Source of the DNA: Pelomonas sp051857475 | Lineage (GTDB): Bacteria > Pseudomonadota > Gammaproteobacteria > Burkholderiales > Burkholderiaceae_C | Assembly: GCF_051857475.1 (NCBI RefSeq) | Contig: NZ_JBPZGZ010000004.1 | Location: 310,001-374,000 of the forward strand | Length of the DNA: 64,000 nt | Direction: 5' to 3' | Part shown: positions 16,851 to 25,496 of the stretch, one piece after another | How positions within the stretch are numbered: the first letter of the stretch is position 1 | How the letters are laid out: every line of letters starts with the position of its first letter | Program-made: the position numbers and the translations under genes | The notes under the pieces: model-generated | What the model saw: the letters and a program-made list of their open reading frames with translations, nothing else | What the model was told of the DNA's origin: nothing | Databases searched by the model: none

Positions 16851-17228
16851 ATGGACAACGGTCAACTGCTGCCCTTGCTGGGCGGTTTCGCGCTGGGGGC
16901 AGCGCTTGCGGGCGGGGCGGTCTACGCCTGGGCAGCCAAGAAGCTCAAACGTGAGCACGAGCGCGTCATGCATGTCGAGCAGGCGCGCCAGCTGGGCGCG
17001 CAGCAGGTCACGCAGGCGCGCAAGCAGATCGAGCAGTTGCAGCGCGAGTGCCATGAGCTCCGCCTGGCCGTGCGGCCGGCACCGCGTCCCGTGCCACCAC
17101 CACCCGCGCCGATCGATGCCGCCGAGGCGACGCGTCGCTATGCGGAGTCCAAGCTGCAGCCGCCCGCCCCGGTGGAAGCACCCAAGCCTTTCAAGGACAC
17201 GGTGGTGCTCCCCAAGTCTCAGTACTAG
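16851..17228 (+). CDS. Hypothetical membrane-anchored coiled-coil protein
   Basis: 125 aa. The ATG at 16851 is preceded by a purine-rich GAGGGGGA stretch. One N-terminal transmembrane helix (about 5-28, LLPLLGGFALGAALAGGAVYAW) is followed by a basic, Gln/Glu-rich segment predicted to be coiled coil (KKLKREHERVM to QRECHELRLAV). A Pro-rich linker and a short conserved-looking tail follow (FKDTVVLPKSQY). No named family is recognised; the layout resembles small cytoplasm-facing envelope scaffolds. A strong hairpin follows the stop. Confidence 0.65.
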   Translation: MDNGQLLPLLGGFALGAALAGGAVYAWAAKKLKREHERVMHVEQARQLGAQQVTQARKQIEQLQRECHELRLAVRPAPRPVPPPPAPIDAAEATRRYAESKLQPPAPVEAPKPFKDTVVLPKSQY

Positions 17229-17236
17229 GGGCCTGA

Positions 17237-17266
17237 GCAGTCTTGTCACTGCCGGGACAAGACTGC
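17237..17266 (+). terminator. Strong hairpin after the coiled-coil gene
   Basis: Perfect 11-bp stem (arms GCAGTCTTGTC and GACAAGACTGC, 8-nt loop) starting 8 nt after the stop codon at 17228. No U-run follows, so termination would be non-canonical; it separates the small gene from the beta-oxidation cluster. Confidence 0.55.
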
Positions 17267-17282
17267 GGCGGGACGGCTGCCT

Positions 17283-17306
17283 AGAATCGAACGGTCGTTC
17301 TATTCT
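17283..17306. promoter_or_regulatory. 24-bp palindromic operator upstream of the beta-oxidation cluster
   Basis: Arms AGAATCGAACG and CGTTCTATTCT flank a central GT; ten of eleven positions are complementary, with the core GAACG/CGTTC perfect. It lies 51 bp before the start of the hydratase/dehydrogenase gene. The size and symmetry fit a TetR-family operator such as those controlling fatty-acid degradation by acyl-CoA derepression. No TetR gene is in the window. Confidence 0.6.
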
Positions 17307-17356
17307 GGGCCGTCCTGCTGGAGACGCGGCATGGCCCATCAACCGAGGTCGTGCCC

Positions 17357-19450
17357 ATGACAGCCCATTACGAAGTTCGCGGCAGCGTTGCCGTGATCAC
17401 GCTCGACAACCCGCCGGTCAACGGTCTGGGTTTCGCCACCCGCTCTGCGGTCGCCGCGGGCGTCGAGCGCGCCGAAGCCGATCCGGCCGTCACCAGCCTG
17501 GTCATCACCGGCGCCGGCAAGGCCTTCTCGGGCGGTGCCGACATCAAGGAGTTCGGCTCGCCCAAGGCGCTGGCCGAGCCCAATCTGCTCAGCCTGATCG
17601 CTGTGGTCGAGAACTGCAGCAAGCCGGTCGTTGCGGCCATCCACAGCGTCTGCATGGGCGGTGGCCTGGAGCTTTCGCTGGGCTGCCACTACCGCGTCGC
17701 GCAGACCGGCACCAAGGTCGCCCTGCCGGAAGTGAAGCTGGGCCTGCTGCCCGGCGCCGGCGGCACGCAGCGCCTGCCCCGCGCACTCGGCGTGGAGCCG
17801 GCACTGAACATGATCGTCAGCGGCGAGCCGGTGGAGGCCCAGATGCTGGCCATGGTCCCGGGCCAGAAGCTGTTCGACAAGATCGTCGACGCCGACGTGG
17901 TCGATGCTGCCGTCAAGTTTGCTGAAGAAGTCTCCGAAAAGCGGCCGCTGCCCAAGGTGCGCGACCTCAAGGCCCGTCACCCCAACGCCGACGCCTACTT
18001 CCAGTTCGCCCGCAACATGGTGGGTGGCATGAGCAAGAACTTCCCGGCACCGCTGCGTTGCCTGGAAGCCGTGGCCGGTGCGGTCAACCTGAAGTTCGAC
18101 GACGGCATGCGCGCCGAGCGCGAGGGCTTCGCCGCCCTGATGCTGACGCCGGAGTCCAAGGCCCTGCGCCACCTGTTCTTCGCCGAGCGCGTGGCCAGCA
18201 AGATTTCCGATGTGCCCGAAGACACGCCGCTGCGTACCATCGCCAAGGTCGGCGTCATCGGCGCCGGCACCATGGGTGGCGGCATCTCGATGAACTTCCT
18301 GAACGCCGGCATCCCGGTCACCATCCTGGAGACCAAGCAGGAAGCCCTGGACCGCGGCGTCGCGACCATCAAGAAGAACTACGAAGCCCAGGTCAAGAAG
18401 GGCAAGCTCAAGGAAGACAAGTACGCCCAGCGCATGGCGCTCTTGAGCACCACGCTGAGCTATGAAGACCTGAAGGACTGCGACCTCATCATCGAAGCCG
18501 TGTTCGAGGAGATCGGTGTCAAGGAAGCGGTCTTCAAGCAGCTGGACGCCGTCGCCAAGCCCGGTGCCATCCTGGCCTCCAACACCTCGACGCTGGACGT
18601 CGACAAGATCGCTTCGTTCACCAAGCGCCCGCAGGACGTGGTGGGCATGCACTTCTTCAGCCCGGCCAATGTGATGAAGCTGCTGGAAGTGGTGCGTGGC
18701 AAGGAAACGGCCAAGGACGTGCTGGCCACGGTCATGGCCATCGGCAAGAAGATCAAGAAGACGGCCGTCGTGTCGGGCGTCTGCGACGGCTTCATCGGCA
18801 ACCGCATGATCGAGCAGTACAGCCGCCAGGCCGGCTTCCTGCTGGATGAAGGCTGCAGCCCGCAGCAGGTGGACAAGGCGGTCGAGAAGTTCGGCTTCGC
18901 CATGGGCCCCTTCCGCATGGGCGACCTGGCCGGCAACGACATCGGCTGGGCCATCCGCAAGCGCCGCGCCGTCGAGCGCGCCAACATGAAGTACTCGGCC
19001 AGCGCCGACCGCCTCTGCGAGCTGGGCCGCTTCGGCCAGAAGACTGGCGCCGGTTGGTACGACTACCTGCCCGGCAAGCGCGACGCCATCCCGTCGCCGG
19101 TCGTCGAAGAGATGCTGGCCAAGCACCGCGAGGCCATTGGCGCCAAGAAGCGTGACATCAGCGACGAGGAGATCGTGCACCGCCTGGTGTTCGCCTTGGT
19201 CAACGAGGCTGCCCATCTGCTGGAAGAAGGCATCGCCCAGCGCGCCTCGGACGTGGACATGGTCTACCTGACCGGCTACGGCTTCCCCATCTTCCGCGGT
19301 GGCCCGATGTGCTACGCCGACACGGTCGGCCTCTTCAACGTCGTGCAGGCGATGAAGCGCTTTGCCAAGAACCCGATGGACGACGGCGCGTTCTGGACGC
19401 CGGCGCCGCTGTTGGCCCGATTGGTCGCTGAAGGCAAGTCCTTCACCTGA
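17357..19450 (+). CDS. Bifunctional enoyl-CoA hydratase / 3-hydroxyacyl-CoA dehydrogenase
   Basis: 697 aa. FadB/FadJ-like fusion performing hydration of enoyl-CoA and NAD-dependent oxidation of the 3-hydroxyacyl-CoA. The N-terminal crotonase domain (1 to about 190) has AFSGGADIKEF and the oxyanion-hole region VCMGGGLELSLGCHYRVA, with PEVKLGLLPGAGGTQRLPR. The Rossmann NAD site is KVGVIGAGTMGGGI, followed by HFFSPANVMKLLEVV and the C-terminal dehydrogenase domains. The ATG at 17357 is preferred over GTG 17351 because of spacing from CCGAGG. First gene of the cluster; probably pairs with the thiolase downstream. Confidence 0.93.
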   Translation: MTAHYEVRGSVAVITLDNPPVNGLGFATRSAVAAGVERAEADPAVTSLVITGAGKAFSGGADIKEFGSPKALAEPNLLSLIAVVENCSKPVVAAIHSVCMGGGLELSLGCHYRVAQTGTKVALPEVKLGLLPGAGGTQRLPRALGVEPALNMIVSGEPVEAQMLAMVPGQKLFDKIVDADVVDAAVKFAEEVSEKRPLPKVRDLKARHPNADAYFQFARNMVGGMSKNFPAPLRCLEAVAGAVNLKFDDGMRAEREGFAALMLTPESKALRHLFFAERVASKISDVPEDTPLRTIAKVGVIGAGTMGGGISMNFLNAGIPVTILETKQEALDRGVATIKKNYEAQVKKGKLKEDKYAQRMALLSTTLSYEDLKDCDLIIEAVFEEIGVKEAVFKQLDAVAKPGAILASNTSTLDVDKIASFTKRPQDVVGMHFFSPANVMKLLEVVRGKETAKDVLATVMAIGKKIKKTAVVSGVCDGFIGNRMIEQYSRQAGFLLDEGCSPQQVDKAVEKFGFAMGPFRMGDLAGNDIGWAIRKRRAVERANMKYSASADRLCELGRFGQKTGAGWYDYLPGKRDAIPSPVVEEMLAKHREAIGAKKRDISDEEIVHRLVFALVNEAAHLLEEGIAQRASDVDMVYLTGYGFPIFRGGPMCYADTVGLFNVVQAMKRFAKNPMDDGAFWTPAPLLARLVAEGKSFT

Positions 19451-19481
19451 TCGCCACAGCCATACCAACAAGGATCAAGAC

Positions 19482-20657
19482 ATGAGCAACGCACTGATCG
19501 TCTCCACCGCCCGCACCCCGCTTACCAAGAGCTGGAAGGGCGCGTTCAACATGACCCATGGCGCGACCCTGGGCGGCCACGCCGTCAAGGCGGCCGTCGA
19601 GCGCGCCGGCATCGATGGCGGCGCCATCGAAGACGTGCTGATGGGCTGCGCCAACCCCGAGGGTGCCACCGGCGCCAACATCGCCCGCCAGATCGCGCTG
19701 AAGGCCGGCCTGCCGGTCACGGTGAGCGGCGTCACCATCAACCGCTTCTGCTCCAGCGGCCTGCAGACCATCGCCATGGCCGCCCAGCGCATCATTGCGG
19801 GCGAGGGCGACGTCTACATCGCCGGCGGCGTGGAAAGCATCTCCTGCGTGCAGCAGGAAATGAACAAGCACATGCTGGCCGACCCGGCCCTGCTGAAGAT
19901 CAAGCCCGAGATCTACTGGAACATGCTGCAGACCGCCGAGAACGTGGCCAAGCGCTACAAGATCTCGCGCGAGCGCATGGACCACTACGGCGCCGGCAGC
20001 CAGCAGAAGGCCTGCGCCGCGCAAGCGGCCGGTCTGTTCAACGACGAGATGGTCTCAGTGACGACGACCATGGGCGTGGCCGACAAGGTCATGGGCCTGA
20101 TGAGCAAGGAAGTCACCGTCAGCGCCGATGAAGGCCTGCGCGAGGGCACGACCTATGAAGGCATCAAGGACCTGCGCTCGGCTGTGCCCGGCGGCCTGGT
20201 GACGGCCGGCAATGCCAGCCAGTTCAGCGACGGGGCCGGCGCCTGCGCCCTGGTCAGCGAGCAGTACGCCTCCACGCACAACCTCAAGCCCCTGGGCCGC
20301 TTCCTCGGCTTCGCGGTGGCCGGCTGCGAGCCCGACGAAATGGGCATCGGCCCCGTGTTCGCCGTGCCCAAGGTGCTGAAGAAGCTGGGCCTGACGGTCG
20401 CTGACATCGACCTGTGGGAGTTGAACGAAGCCTTCGCCGTGCAGGTGCTGTACTGCGCCGACACGCTGGGCATCCCGATGGACAAGCTCAACGTCAACGG
20501 TGGCGCGATCGCCGTCGGCCATCCCTATGGCGTGTCGGGCCAGCGTCTGACCGGCCATGCCCTCATCGAAGGCAAGCGCCGTGGCGCCAAGCGCGTCTGC
20601 GTGACCATGTGCATCGGCGGCGGCATGGGCGCCGCGGGCGTGTTCGAGGTCCTGTGA
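19482..20657 (+). CDS. Acetyl-CoA C-acyltransferase (thiolase)
   Basis: 391 aa. Cleaves 3-ketoacyl-CoA with CoA to acetyl-CoA and a shortened acyl-CoA. The catalytic set is complete: acyl-accepting Cys90 in NRFCSSGLQ, His347 in GHPYG, and Cys377 in CVTMCIGGGMG. It lies 31 nt after the hydratase/dehydrogenase gene, the usual FadBA arrangement. Degradative (FadA-like) function is favoured by context over biosynthetic PhaA. Its stop overlaps the next gene. Confidence 0.94.
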   Translation: MSNALIVSTARTPLTKSWKGAFNMTHGATLGGHAVKAAVERAGIDGGAIEDVLMGCANPEGATGANIARQIALKAGLPVTVSGVTINRFCSSGLQTIAMAAQRIIAGEGDVYIAGGVESISCVQQEMNKHMLADPALLKIKPEIYWNMLQTAENVAKRYKISRERMDHYGAGSQQKACAAQAAGLFNDEMVSVTTTMGVADKVMGLMSKEVTVSADEGLREGTTYEGIKDLRSAVPGGLVTAGNASQFSDGAGACALVSEQYASTHNLKPLGRFLGFAVAGCEPDEMGIGPVFAVPKVLKKLGLTVADIDLWELNEAFAVQVLYCADTLGIPMDKLNVNGGAIAVGHPYGVSGQRLTGHALIEGKRRGAKRVCVTMCIGGGMGAAGVFEVL

Positions 20658-21076
20658 CCCCACAGGAGTTCGTCAAGCGCGGCGCGGAAATCCTCGCCGC
20701 GCAGCCCTTCAGCCGCCTGCTCGGCGTGGAGATCGGCGCCGTGGCGCCGGGCCGCGTCGAGTTGCGGCTGGCGATGAAGCCCGAACTGCTGCAGCAGCAC
20801 GGCTTCGCGCATGGCGGCGTGCTGAGCTATCTGGCCGACAACGCGCTGACCTTTGCGGGCGGCACGGCCTTGGCGTCGGACGCACTGACGAGCGAATACA
20901 AGATCAACTATCTGCGCCCCGCCGTCGGCGAGTTGCTGATCGCGCGTGCCGAGTCGGTCAACGCCGGACGCACCCAGGCCGTCTGCCGCTGCGATGTGTT
21001 CGCGGTCAAGGATGGTGTCGAGAAGCTCTGCGCCGTGGCGCAAGGCACCATCGTCAAGCTCCAGCAGGACGCCTGA
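20654..21076 (+). CDS. PaaI-like hotdog-fold acyl-CoA thioesterase (first of three)
   Basis: 140 aa, starting at GTG 20654 overlapping the thiolase stop (GTGA). Single hotdog domain of the PaaI type, with the active-site segment HGGVLSYLADNAL and SEYKINYLRPAVGELL. Likely hydrolyses acyl-CoA to free acid plus CoA, relieving CoA trapping during beta-oxidation. Cytoplasmic; substrate chain length unknown. Clearly a different sequence from the next thioesterase, so not a recent duplication. Confidence 0.88.
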   Translation: MTPQEFVKRGAEILAAQPFSRLLGVEIGAVAPGRVELRLAMKPELLQQHGFAHGGVLSYLADNALTFAGGTALASDALTSEYKINYLRPAVGELLIARAESVNAGRTQAVCRCDVFAVKDGVEKLCAVAQGTIVKLQQDA

Positions 21077-21077
21077 G

Positions 21078-21497
21078 ATGCAGGTCGACCTCGACACGCT
21101 GCGCGGCTTCTTCCGCTCGGCGCCCTTCATGGTCGACCTGGGTGTGGAACCCACGGCTGTCGAGCCCGGCCGCGTGAGCACGCAGCTGGTGGTGGCCAAG
21201 CGCCATTGCCAGCACACGGGCGTCGTCCATGCGGGTGTGGTCGCGGCGCTGGCCGATCACACCATGGGCGCGGCGGCGCAAACCATGGCCGCGGACGGCC
21301 GCTGGGTGCTGACGGCCGAGTTCAAGACCAGCCTGCTGCGCGGCGCCAGCGGCGAGCGGCTGGAATGCGAGGCCTGGGTCATCAAGCCCGGCCGACAAGT
21401 TTCCTTCACCGAGGCCGAGGTGTACGCGGTGCAGGGCGGCGAGCGCAGGCTCGTGGCCAAGGCCAGCGGCACCATGGCCGTCACCAAAGCGGAGTAG
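21078..21497 (+). CDS. PaaI-like hotdog-fold thioesterase (second of three)
   Basis: 139 aa, ATG at 21078, one base after the previous stop. Hotdog domain with VVHAGVVAALADHTMGAAAQT and LTAEFKTSLLRGASGERL. The usual HGG at the helix start is HAG here, as in some PaaI relatives. The neighbour overlaps imply one transcript with thiolase and acyl-CoA dehydrogenase. Confidence 0.88.
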   Translation: MQVDLDTLRGFFRSAPFMVDLGVEPTAVEPGRVSTQLVVAKRHCQHTGVVHAGVVAALADHTMGAAAQTMAADGRWVLTAEFKTSLLRGASGERLECEAWVIKPGRQVSFTEAEVYAVQGGERRLVAKASGTMAVTKAE

Positions 21498-21501
21498 CGC
21501 G

Positions 21502-23298
21502 ATGCGCGAGACCCTGGATTTCCTGCTCTACGACTGGCTGCGCGCCGGCGACCTGACGGCCCGCGAGCGTTTCAGCGACCACTCGCGCGAGACCTTCGGT
21601 GCGGTGCTCGACACCTGCGAGCGCATCGCCCGCGAGAAGTTTGCGCCCCACTACCGGCTGATGGACACCGAGGAGCCGCGCTTCGATGGCGAGCGCGTGC
21701 ATCTGCCGGCGGCGACGCTGGAGGCGGTGGATGCCCTGGTCGAGTCCGGCATGCTGGCCGCGACCCACGACTACGACGTGGGCGGCATGCAGTTGCCCTG
21801 CCTGGTGGAGACGGCAGCCAACACTTTTGTGAGCATGGCCAACGTCCACGCCGGTTCCTACGCCGTGCTGACGACATGCAATGCCAATCTGCTGATGGAG
21901 CATGGCAGCGAGCGCCAGCGCGAGGTGTTCGCCAAGACCCTGCTGGCCGGCCAGTGGTTCGGCACCATGTGCCTGTCGGAGCCGCAGGCCGGCTCGTCGC
22001 TGTCCGACGTGGTCACCCGCGCCGAGCTGGAGGATGAGAGCGACCCGCTGGGCGCGCGCTATCGGCTGCGCGGCAACAAGATGTGGATCTCGGGCGGCGA
22101 GCATGAGCTGCGCGGGAACATCGTCCACCTGGTGCTGGCGAAGATCCCTGGGCCGGACGGCAAGCTGGTGCCGGGCACCAAGGGCATCTCCCTCTTCATC
22201 GTGCCCAAGCAGATGGTGGGGGCAGATGGCCGATTGACCGGCGAGCGCAACGACATCGCGCTGGCCGGGCTCAACCACAAGCTGGGCCACCGTGGCACCA
22301 CCAACTGCCTGCTGAACTTCGGCGAGGGGCGCCACAAGCCCGATGGCAAGGCCGGCGCGGTGGGCTATCTCGTCGGCAAGCCCGGCGAGGGCCTGCGCTG
22401 CATGTTCTTCATGATGAACGAGATGCGCATCGGCGTGGGTCTGGGCGCCGTCATGCTGGGCTATGCCGGCTACGAGGCCAGCCTCGAATACGCCAAGCAG
22501 CGCCCGCAGGGCCGGCCGATGACGGCCGCCGGCAAGGACGCCGCCAGCCCGCAGCGGCCCATCATCGAACACGCCGACGTGCGCCGCATGCTGTTGGCGC
22601 AGAAGAGCTATGTCGAGGGCGGCCTGGCCTTCGAGCTGTATTGCGCCCGCCTCGTCGACGAGCTGAACACCGGCGACGCCAAGGTCGAAGCGCAAGCCCT
22701 GCTGGACGTGCTCATCCCCATCGCCAAGAGCTGGCCCAGCGAGTGGTGCCTGGAGTCCAACTCGCTCGCCATCCAGGTGTTGGGCGGCTATGGCTATACG
22801 CGCGATTTCCCCGTCGAGCAGTACTGGCGCGACCAGCGCCTGAACATGATCCACGAGGGCACCCACGGCATCCAGGCCCTGGACCTGCTGGGCCGCAAGG
22901 TCGTGCAGCAGGGCGGGGCGTCGCTGGCCGCTTTGGCCGTGCGCGTGCAGACCACCATCGAGCGCGCCATGCAGACCGAATGGGCGCCGTTGGGCAACCA
23001 GCTCGCCGCGGCGCTGGCGCAGGTGGGCGGCGCGACCAAGAAGGCCTGGAGCACCGGCGAGCCCGAGGAGGCTCTCGCCAATGCCACGCCGTACATGCAG
23101 GCCTTCGGCCACACCGTGCTGGCGTGGATCTGGCTGGACGTGATGCTGGCTGTGCAGGGTGACAGCGACTTCGCCCACGGCAAGCGCGCTGCCGGCCGCT
23201 ATTTCTTTGCCTACGAGCTGCCCAAGATCGGCGCCTGGCTCGATGTCGTCGCGCGCCGCGAGCCGCTGTGCCGCGAGATGAAGGCTGAATATTTTTGA
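21502..23298 (+). CDS. Acyl-CoA dehydrogenase
   Basis: 598 aa, FAD enzyme for the first beta-oxidation step. Visible motifs are the FAD/substrate region GTMCLSEPQAGSSLSDVVTRAE, KMWISGGEHEL, and the C-terminal signature VLGGYGYTRDFPVEQYWRDQRLNMIHEGTHGIQALDLLGRK. The glutamate in the MIHEGT segment sits in the usual catalytic-base region for the long subgroup with an extra C-terminal domain (about 470-598). Some members of this group act on methylmercaptopropionyl-CoA (DmdC), so the substrate is open. GGAG lies upstream, 4 nt after the previous stop. Confidence 0.92.
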   Translation: MRETLDFLLYDWLRAGDLTARERFSDHSRETFGAVLDTCERIAREKFAPHYRLMDTEEPRFDGERVHLPAATLEAVDALVESGMLAATHDYDVGGMQLPCLVETAANTFVSMANVHAGSYAVLTTCNANLLMEHGSERQREVFAKTLLAGQWFGTMCLSEPQAGSSLSDVVTRAELEDESDPLGARYRLRGNKMWISGGEHELRGNIVHLVLAKIPGPDGKLVPGTKGISLFIVPKQMVGADGRLTGERNDIALAGLNHKLGHRGTTNCLLNFGEGRHKPDGKAGAVGYLVGKPGEGLRCMFFMMNEMRIGVGLGAVMLGYAGYEASLEYAKQRPQGRPMTAAGKDAASPQRPIIEHADVRRMLLAQKSYVEGGLAFELYCARLVDELNTGDAKVEAQALLDVLIPIAKSWPSEWCLESNSLAIQVLGGYGYTRDFPVEQYWRDQRLNMIHEGTHGIQALDLLGRKVVQQGGASLAALAVRVQTTIERAMQTEWAPLGNQLAAALAQVGGATKKAWSTGEPEEALANATPYMQAFGHTVLAWIWLDVMLAVQGDSDFAHGKRAAGRYFFAYELPKIGAWLDVVARREPLCREMKAEYF

Positions 23299-23307
23299 TG
23301 ACCTTGC

Positions 23308-23342
23308 GGGTCGGACCGCTCGCGCAGCGAGTGCTCTGACCC
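23308..23342. other. Hairpin between acyl-CoA dehydrogenase and SDR genes
   Basis: Outer stem GGGTCGGA with TCTGACCC (one G-U pair) and inner stem CTCGC/GCGAG. It follows the acyl-CoA dehydrogenase stop by 10 nt, with no T-run. Probably a transcript-processing or partial-termination structure inside the cluster. Confidence 0.4.
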
Positions 23343-23363
23343 CAACCGTATAGGAGACACCCC

Positions 23364-24155
23364 ATGAGCACCAAAGTCCAAGATCTTTTCGACCTCAGCG
23401 GCCAGGTGGCCCTCGTGACCGGCGGCTCGCGTGGCCTGGGCCTGCAGATCGCCGAGGCCCTCGGTGAAGCCGGCGCCAAGATCATGCTGACCTCGCGCAA
23501 GGCGGCGGACCTGGAAGAAGCCGCGGCGCACCTGCAGGCGCGCGGCATCGACACGCGCTGGGTGGCGGCCGACGCCGCCAAGGAAGAGGATGCCCAGCGC
23601 GTCGTCGCCGAGACCATGGAGCGCCTGGGCCAGATCGACATCCTCGTCAACAACGCCGGCGCCAGCTGGGGCGCGCCCGCCGAGGAGCACCCCCTCGAGG
23701 CCTGGGACAAGGTCATGGACCTGAACATCCGCAGCCTGTTCGTGTTCGCGCAGGCCGTGGCCAAGGCCAGCATGATCCCGCGCAAGTCGGGCCGCATCAT
23801 CAACGTGGCCTCCATCGCCGGCTTGGGCGGCAATTCGGCCGTCATGAAGACCATTGCCTACAACACCAGCAAGGGCGCGGCCGTGAACTTCACGCGCGCG
23901 CTGGCCGGTGAGTGGGGCCAATACGGCATCACCGTCAATGCGCTGGCGCCGGGCTTCTTCCCGAGCAAGATGACCAAGGGCCTGCTGGCCACCATCGGCG
24001 AGGACAAGATGGCTTCGCACGCGCCGCTGAACCGCATCGGCGACGACGACGACCTCAAGGGTGCGGCCCTGCTGTTCGCCTCGCGCGCCGGCAAGCACAT
24101 CACCGGCCAGATCCTGGCGGTGGATGGCGGCGTCTCTGCGATTCACGGGGGATGA
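23364..24155 (+). CDS. SDR family oxidoreductase
   Basis: 263 aa. Classical short-chain dehydrogenase: TGGSRGLG cofactor-binding motif, NNAGA, catalytic Ser in NVASIAG and YNTSK (Tyr-x-x-x-Lys). A 3-oxoacyl or 3-hydroxyacyl-CoA substrate is suggested by its neighbours but not proved. AGGAGA precedes the start. Confidence 0.9.
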   Translation: MSTKVQDLFDLSGQVALVTGGSRGLGLQIAEALGEAGAKIMLTSRKAADLEEAAAHLQARGIDTRWVAADAAKEEDAQRVVAETMERLGQIDILVNNAGASWGAPAEEHPLEAWDKVMDLNIRSLFVFAQAVAKASMIPRKSGRIINVASIAGLGGNSAVMKTIAYNTSKGAAVNFTRALAGEWGQYGITVNALAPGFFPSKMTKGLLATIGEDKMASHAPLNRIGDDDDLKGAALLFASRAGKHITGQILAVDGGVSAIHGG

Positions 24156-24162
24156 TCGGGGC

Positions 24163-24600
24163 ATGGAGTTCCCGGTCCACATCCCCTTCGTCCAGCAACT
24201 CGGCTTCCAGCTTCACAGCGTCGGCGACGGCGAGGCCGAACTGAGGCTGACGATCAGCGAGCAGCACCTGAACTCCTGGCGAGTGGCCCATGGCGGCGTC
24301 GTGATGACGCTGCTGGACGTGGCCATGGCCCATGCGGCGCGCAGCGTGAATCGGCATCTGCCTGATCTCGGGCCGGGCGTCGTCACGGTGGAGATGAAGA
24401 CCAGCTTCATGCGCCCCGGCGAGGGTGAGCTGCGGGCGGTGGGCAAGCTGCTGCACCGCTCGACGACCATGGCCTTCTGCGAGGGCTCGGTCTACGGCGC
24501 CGGCGACAAGCTCTGTGCCCATGCCACAGGCACCTTCAAATACCTGCGGGCCTTGCCGGCAGGGCGGCAACTCAAGCCTCTGGGTGGCGAGGGAGACTAG
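24163..24600 (+). CDS. PaaI-like hotdog-fold thioesterase (third of three)
   Basis: 145 aa, ATG at 24163, 7 nt after the SDR stop. Hotdog domain with NSWRVAHGGVVMTLLDVAMAHAA and VEMKTSFMRPGEGEL. Third thioesterase in the same cluster, again divergent from the other two. Last gene before a 248-nt non-coding gap. Confidence 0.88.
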   Translation: MEFPVHIPFVQQLGFQLHSVGDGEAELRLTISEQHLNSWRVAHGGVVMTLLDVAMAHAARSVNRHLPDLGPGVVTVEMKTSFMRPGEGELRAVGKLLHRSTTMAFCEGSVYGAGDKLCAHATGTFKYLRALPAGRQLKPLGGEGD

Positions 24601-24634
24601 CCCCTGCATCGCTCTCGGGTTTGAGCGATGTTTA

Positions 24635-24649
24635 TGAAACGCTGTTCCA
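24635..24649. promoter_or_regulatory. Predicted KdgR operator upstream of the RpiB-like isomerase gene
   Basis: TGAAACGCTGTTCCA, an imperfect palindrome matching the KdgR-type consensus TGRAACANTGTTYCA. Fourteen of fifteen bases match the element at 62518-62532 and the similarity to the element at 62596 continues into the A/T-rich right flank. It is 199 bp upstream of the isomerase start; the remaining part of this 248-nt gap shows no other clear signal. Confidence 0.7.
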
Positions 24650-24848
24650 ATATTTGGCACAATGGCGGCAGCGTCTGCGTCCCTTCCCGGGGCGCGCGGT
24701 TGGCCAGGTGGACGCGGACCATGCAGTCCTGCTTCGATCACCTGGTATGACGGCCTGCGCTCGAGGCCCCTCTGGCCCGAGCGACCCGAGCCCCTGCACC
24801 GGGCGGTCCTGAGCCGCCTCGCCCTCATTACGCCCGAAAGCCACCGCC

Positions 24849-25490
24849 ATGAAGATCGCCCTCATCATCGAGAACAGCCAGGCCGCCAAGTCCGAGATCG
24901 TCCACAACGCCCTCAAGACCGTCGCCGAGCCGCTGGGCCACAGCGTCCACCACTACGGCATGTACACGCCGGAAGACAAGGCCTCGCTGACCTATGTGAT
25001 GAACGGCCTGCTGGCCGGCATCCTGCTGAACTCCAAGGCCGCCGACTTCGTCGTCACGGGATGCGGCACCGGCATGGGCTCCATGCTGGCCTGCAACAGC
25101 ATGCCAGGTGTGTTCTGCGGCCTGGTCATCGACCCGACCGACGCCTTCCTGTTCGGCCAGATCAACGACGGCAACTGCATGTCCATGCCCTATGCCAAGG
25201 GCTTCGGCTGGGCCGCCGAGCTCAACCTGCAGGACTGCTACCGCAAGCTGCTGGACAACGAGCGCGGCGCCGGCTACCCCAAGGAGCGCGCCGCCATCAT
25301 GGCCAAGAATCGCGGCATCCTGAAGGACCTGAAGGCTGCCTCTTGCAAGGACATGCTGACCACGCTGAAGGCTGTCGACCAGGACCTGTTGAAGGCCGCC
25401 GTGTCGGGCGAGAAGTTCCAGGAGCTGTTCTTCACGAACTGCCAGGACGACGCGATCGCGTCGCACATCAAGGGCGTCCTGCAGAGCTGA
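24849..25490 (+). CDS. RpiB/LacA/LacB-family sugar isomerase, possible DhuI-type 5-keto-4-deoxyuronate isomerase
   Basis: 213 aa. The N-terminal 150 residues form the RpiB/LacAB fold, with the phosphate- or substrate-loop motif VVTGCGTGMGSMLACNSMPGVF containing the conserved Cys-Gly-Thr-Gly. It is longer than RpiB (about 150 aa) by a C-terminal helical extension (about 150-213). Long RpiB-family proteins of this kind include the streptococcal DhuI, which isomerises unsaturated-uronate-derived ketouronate in place of KduI. The KdgR-like palindrome upstream and the absence of kduI from the pectin locus support that role. Ribose-5-phosphate or other pentose isomerisation cannot be excluded. Confidence 0.75.
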   Translation: MKIALIIENSQAAKSEIVHNALKTVAEPLGHSVHHYGMYTPEDKASLTYVMNGLLAGILLNSKAADFVVTGCGTGMGSMLACNSMPGVFCGLVIDPTDAFLFGQINDGNCMSMPYAKGFGWAAELNLQDCYRKLLDNERGAGYPKERAAIMAKNRGILKDLKAASCKDMLTTLKAVDQDLLKAAVSGEKFQELFFTNCQDDAIASHIKGVLQS

Positions 25491-25496
25491 GTTCGG

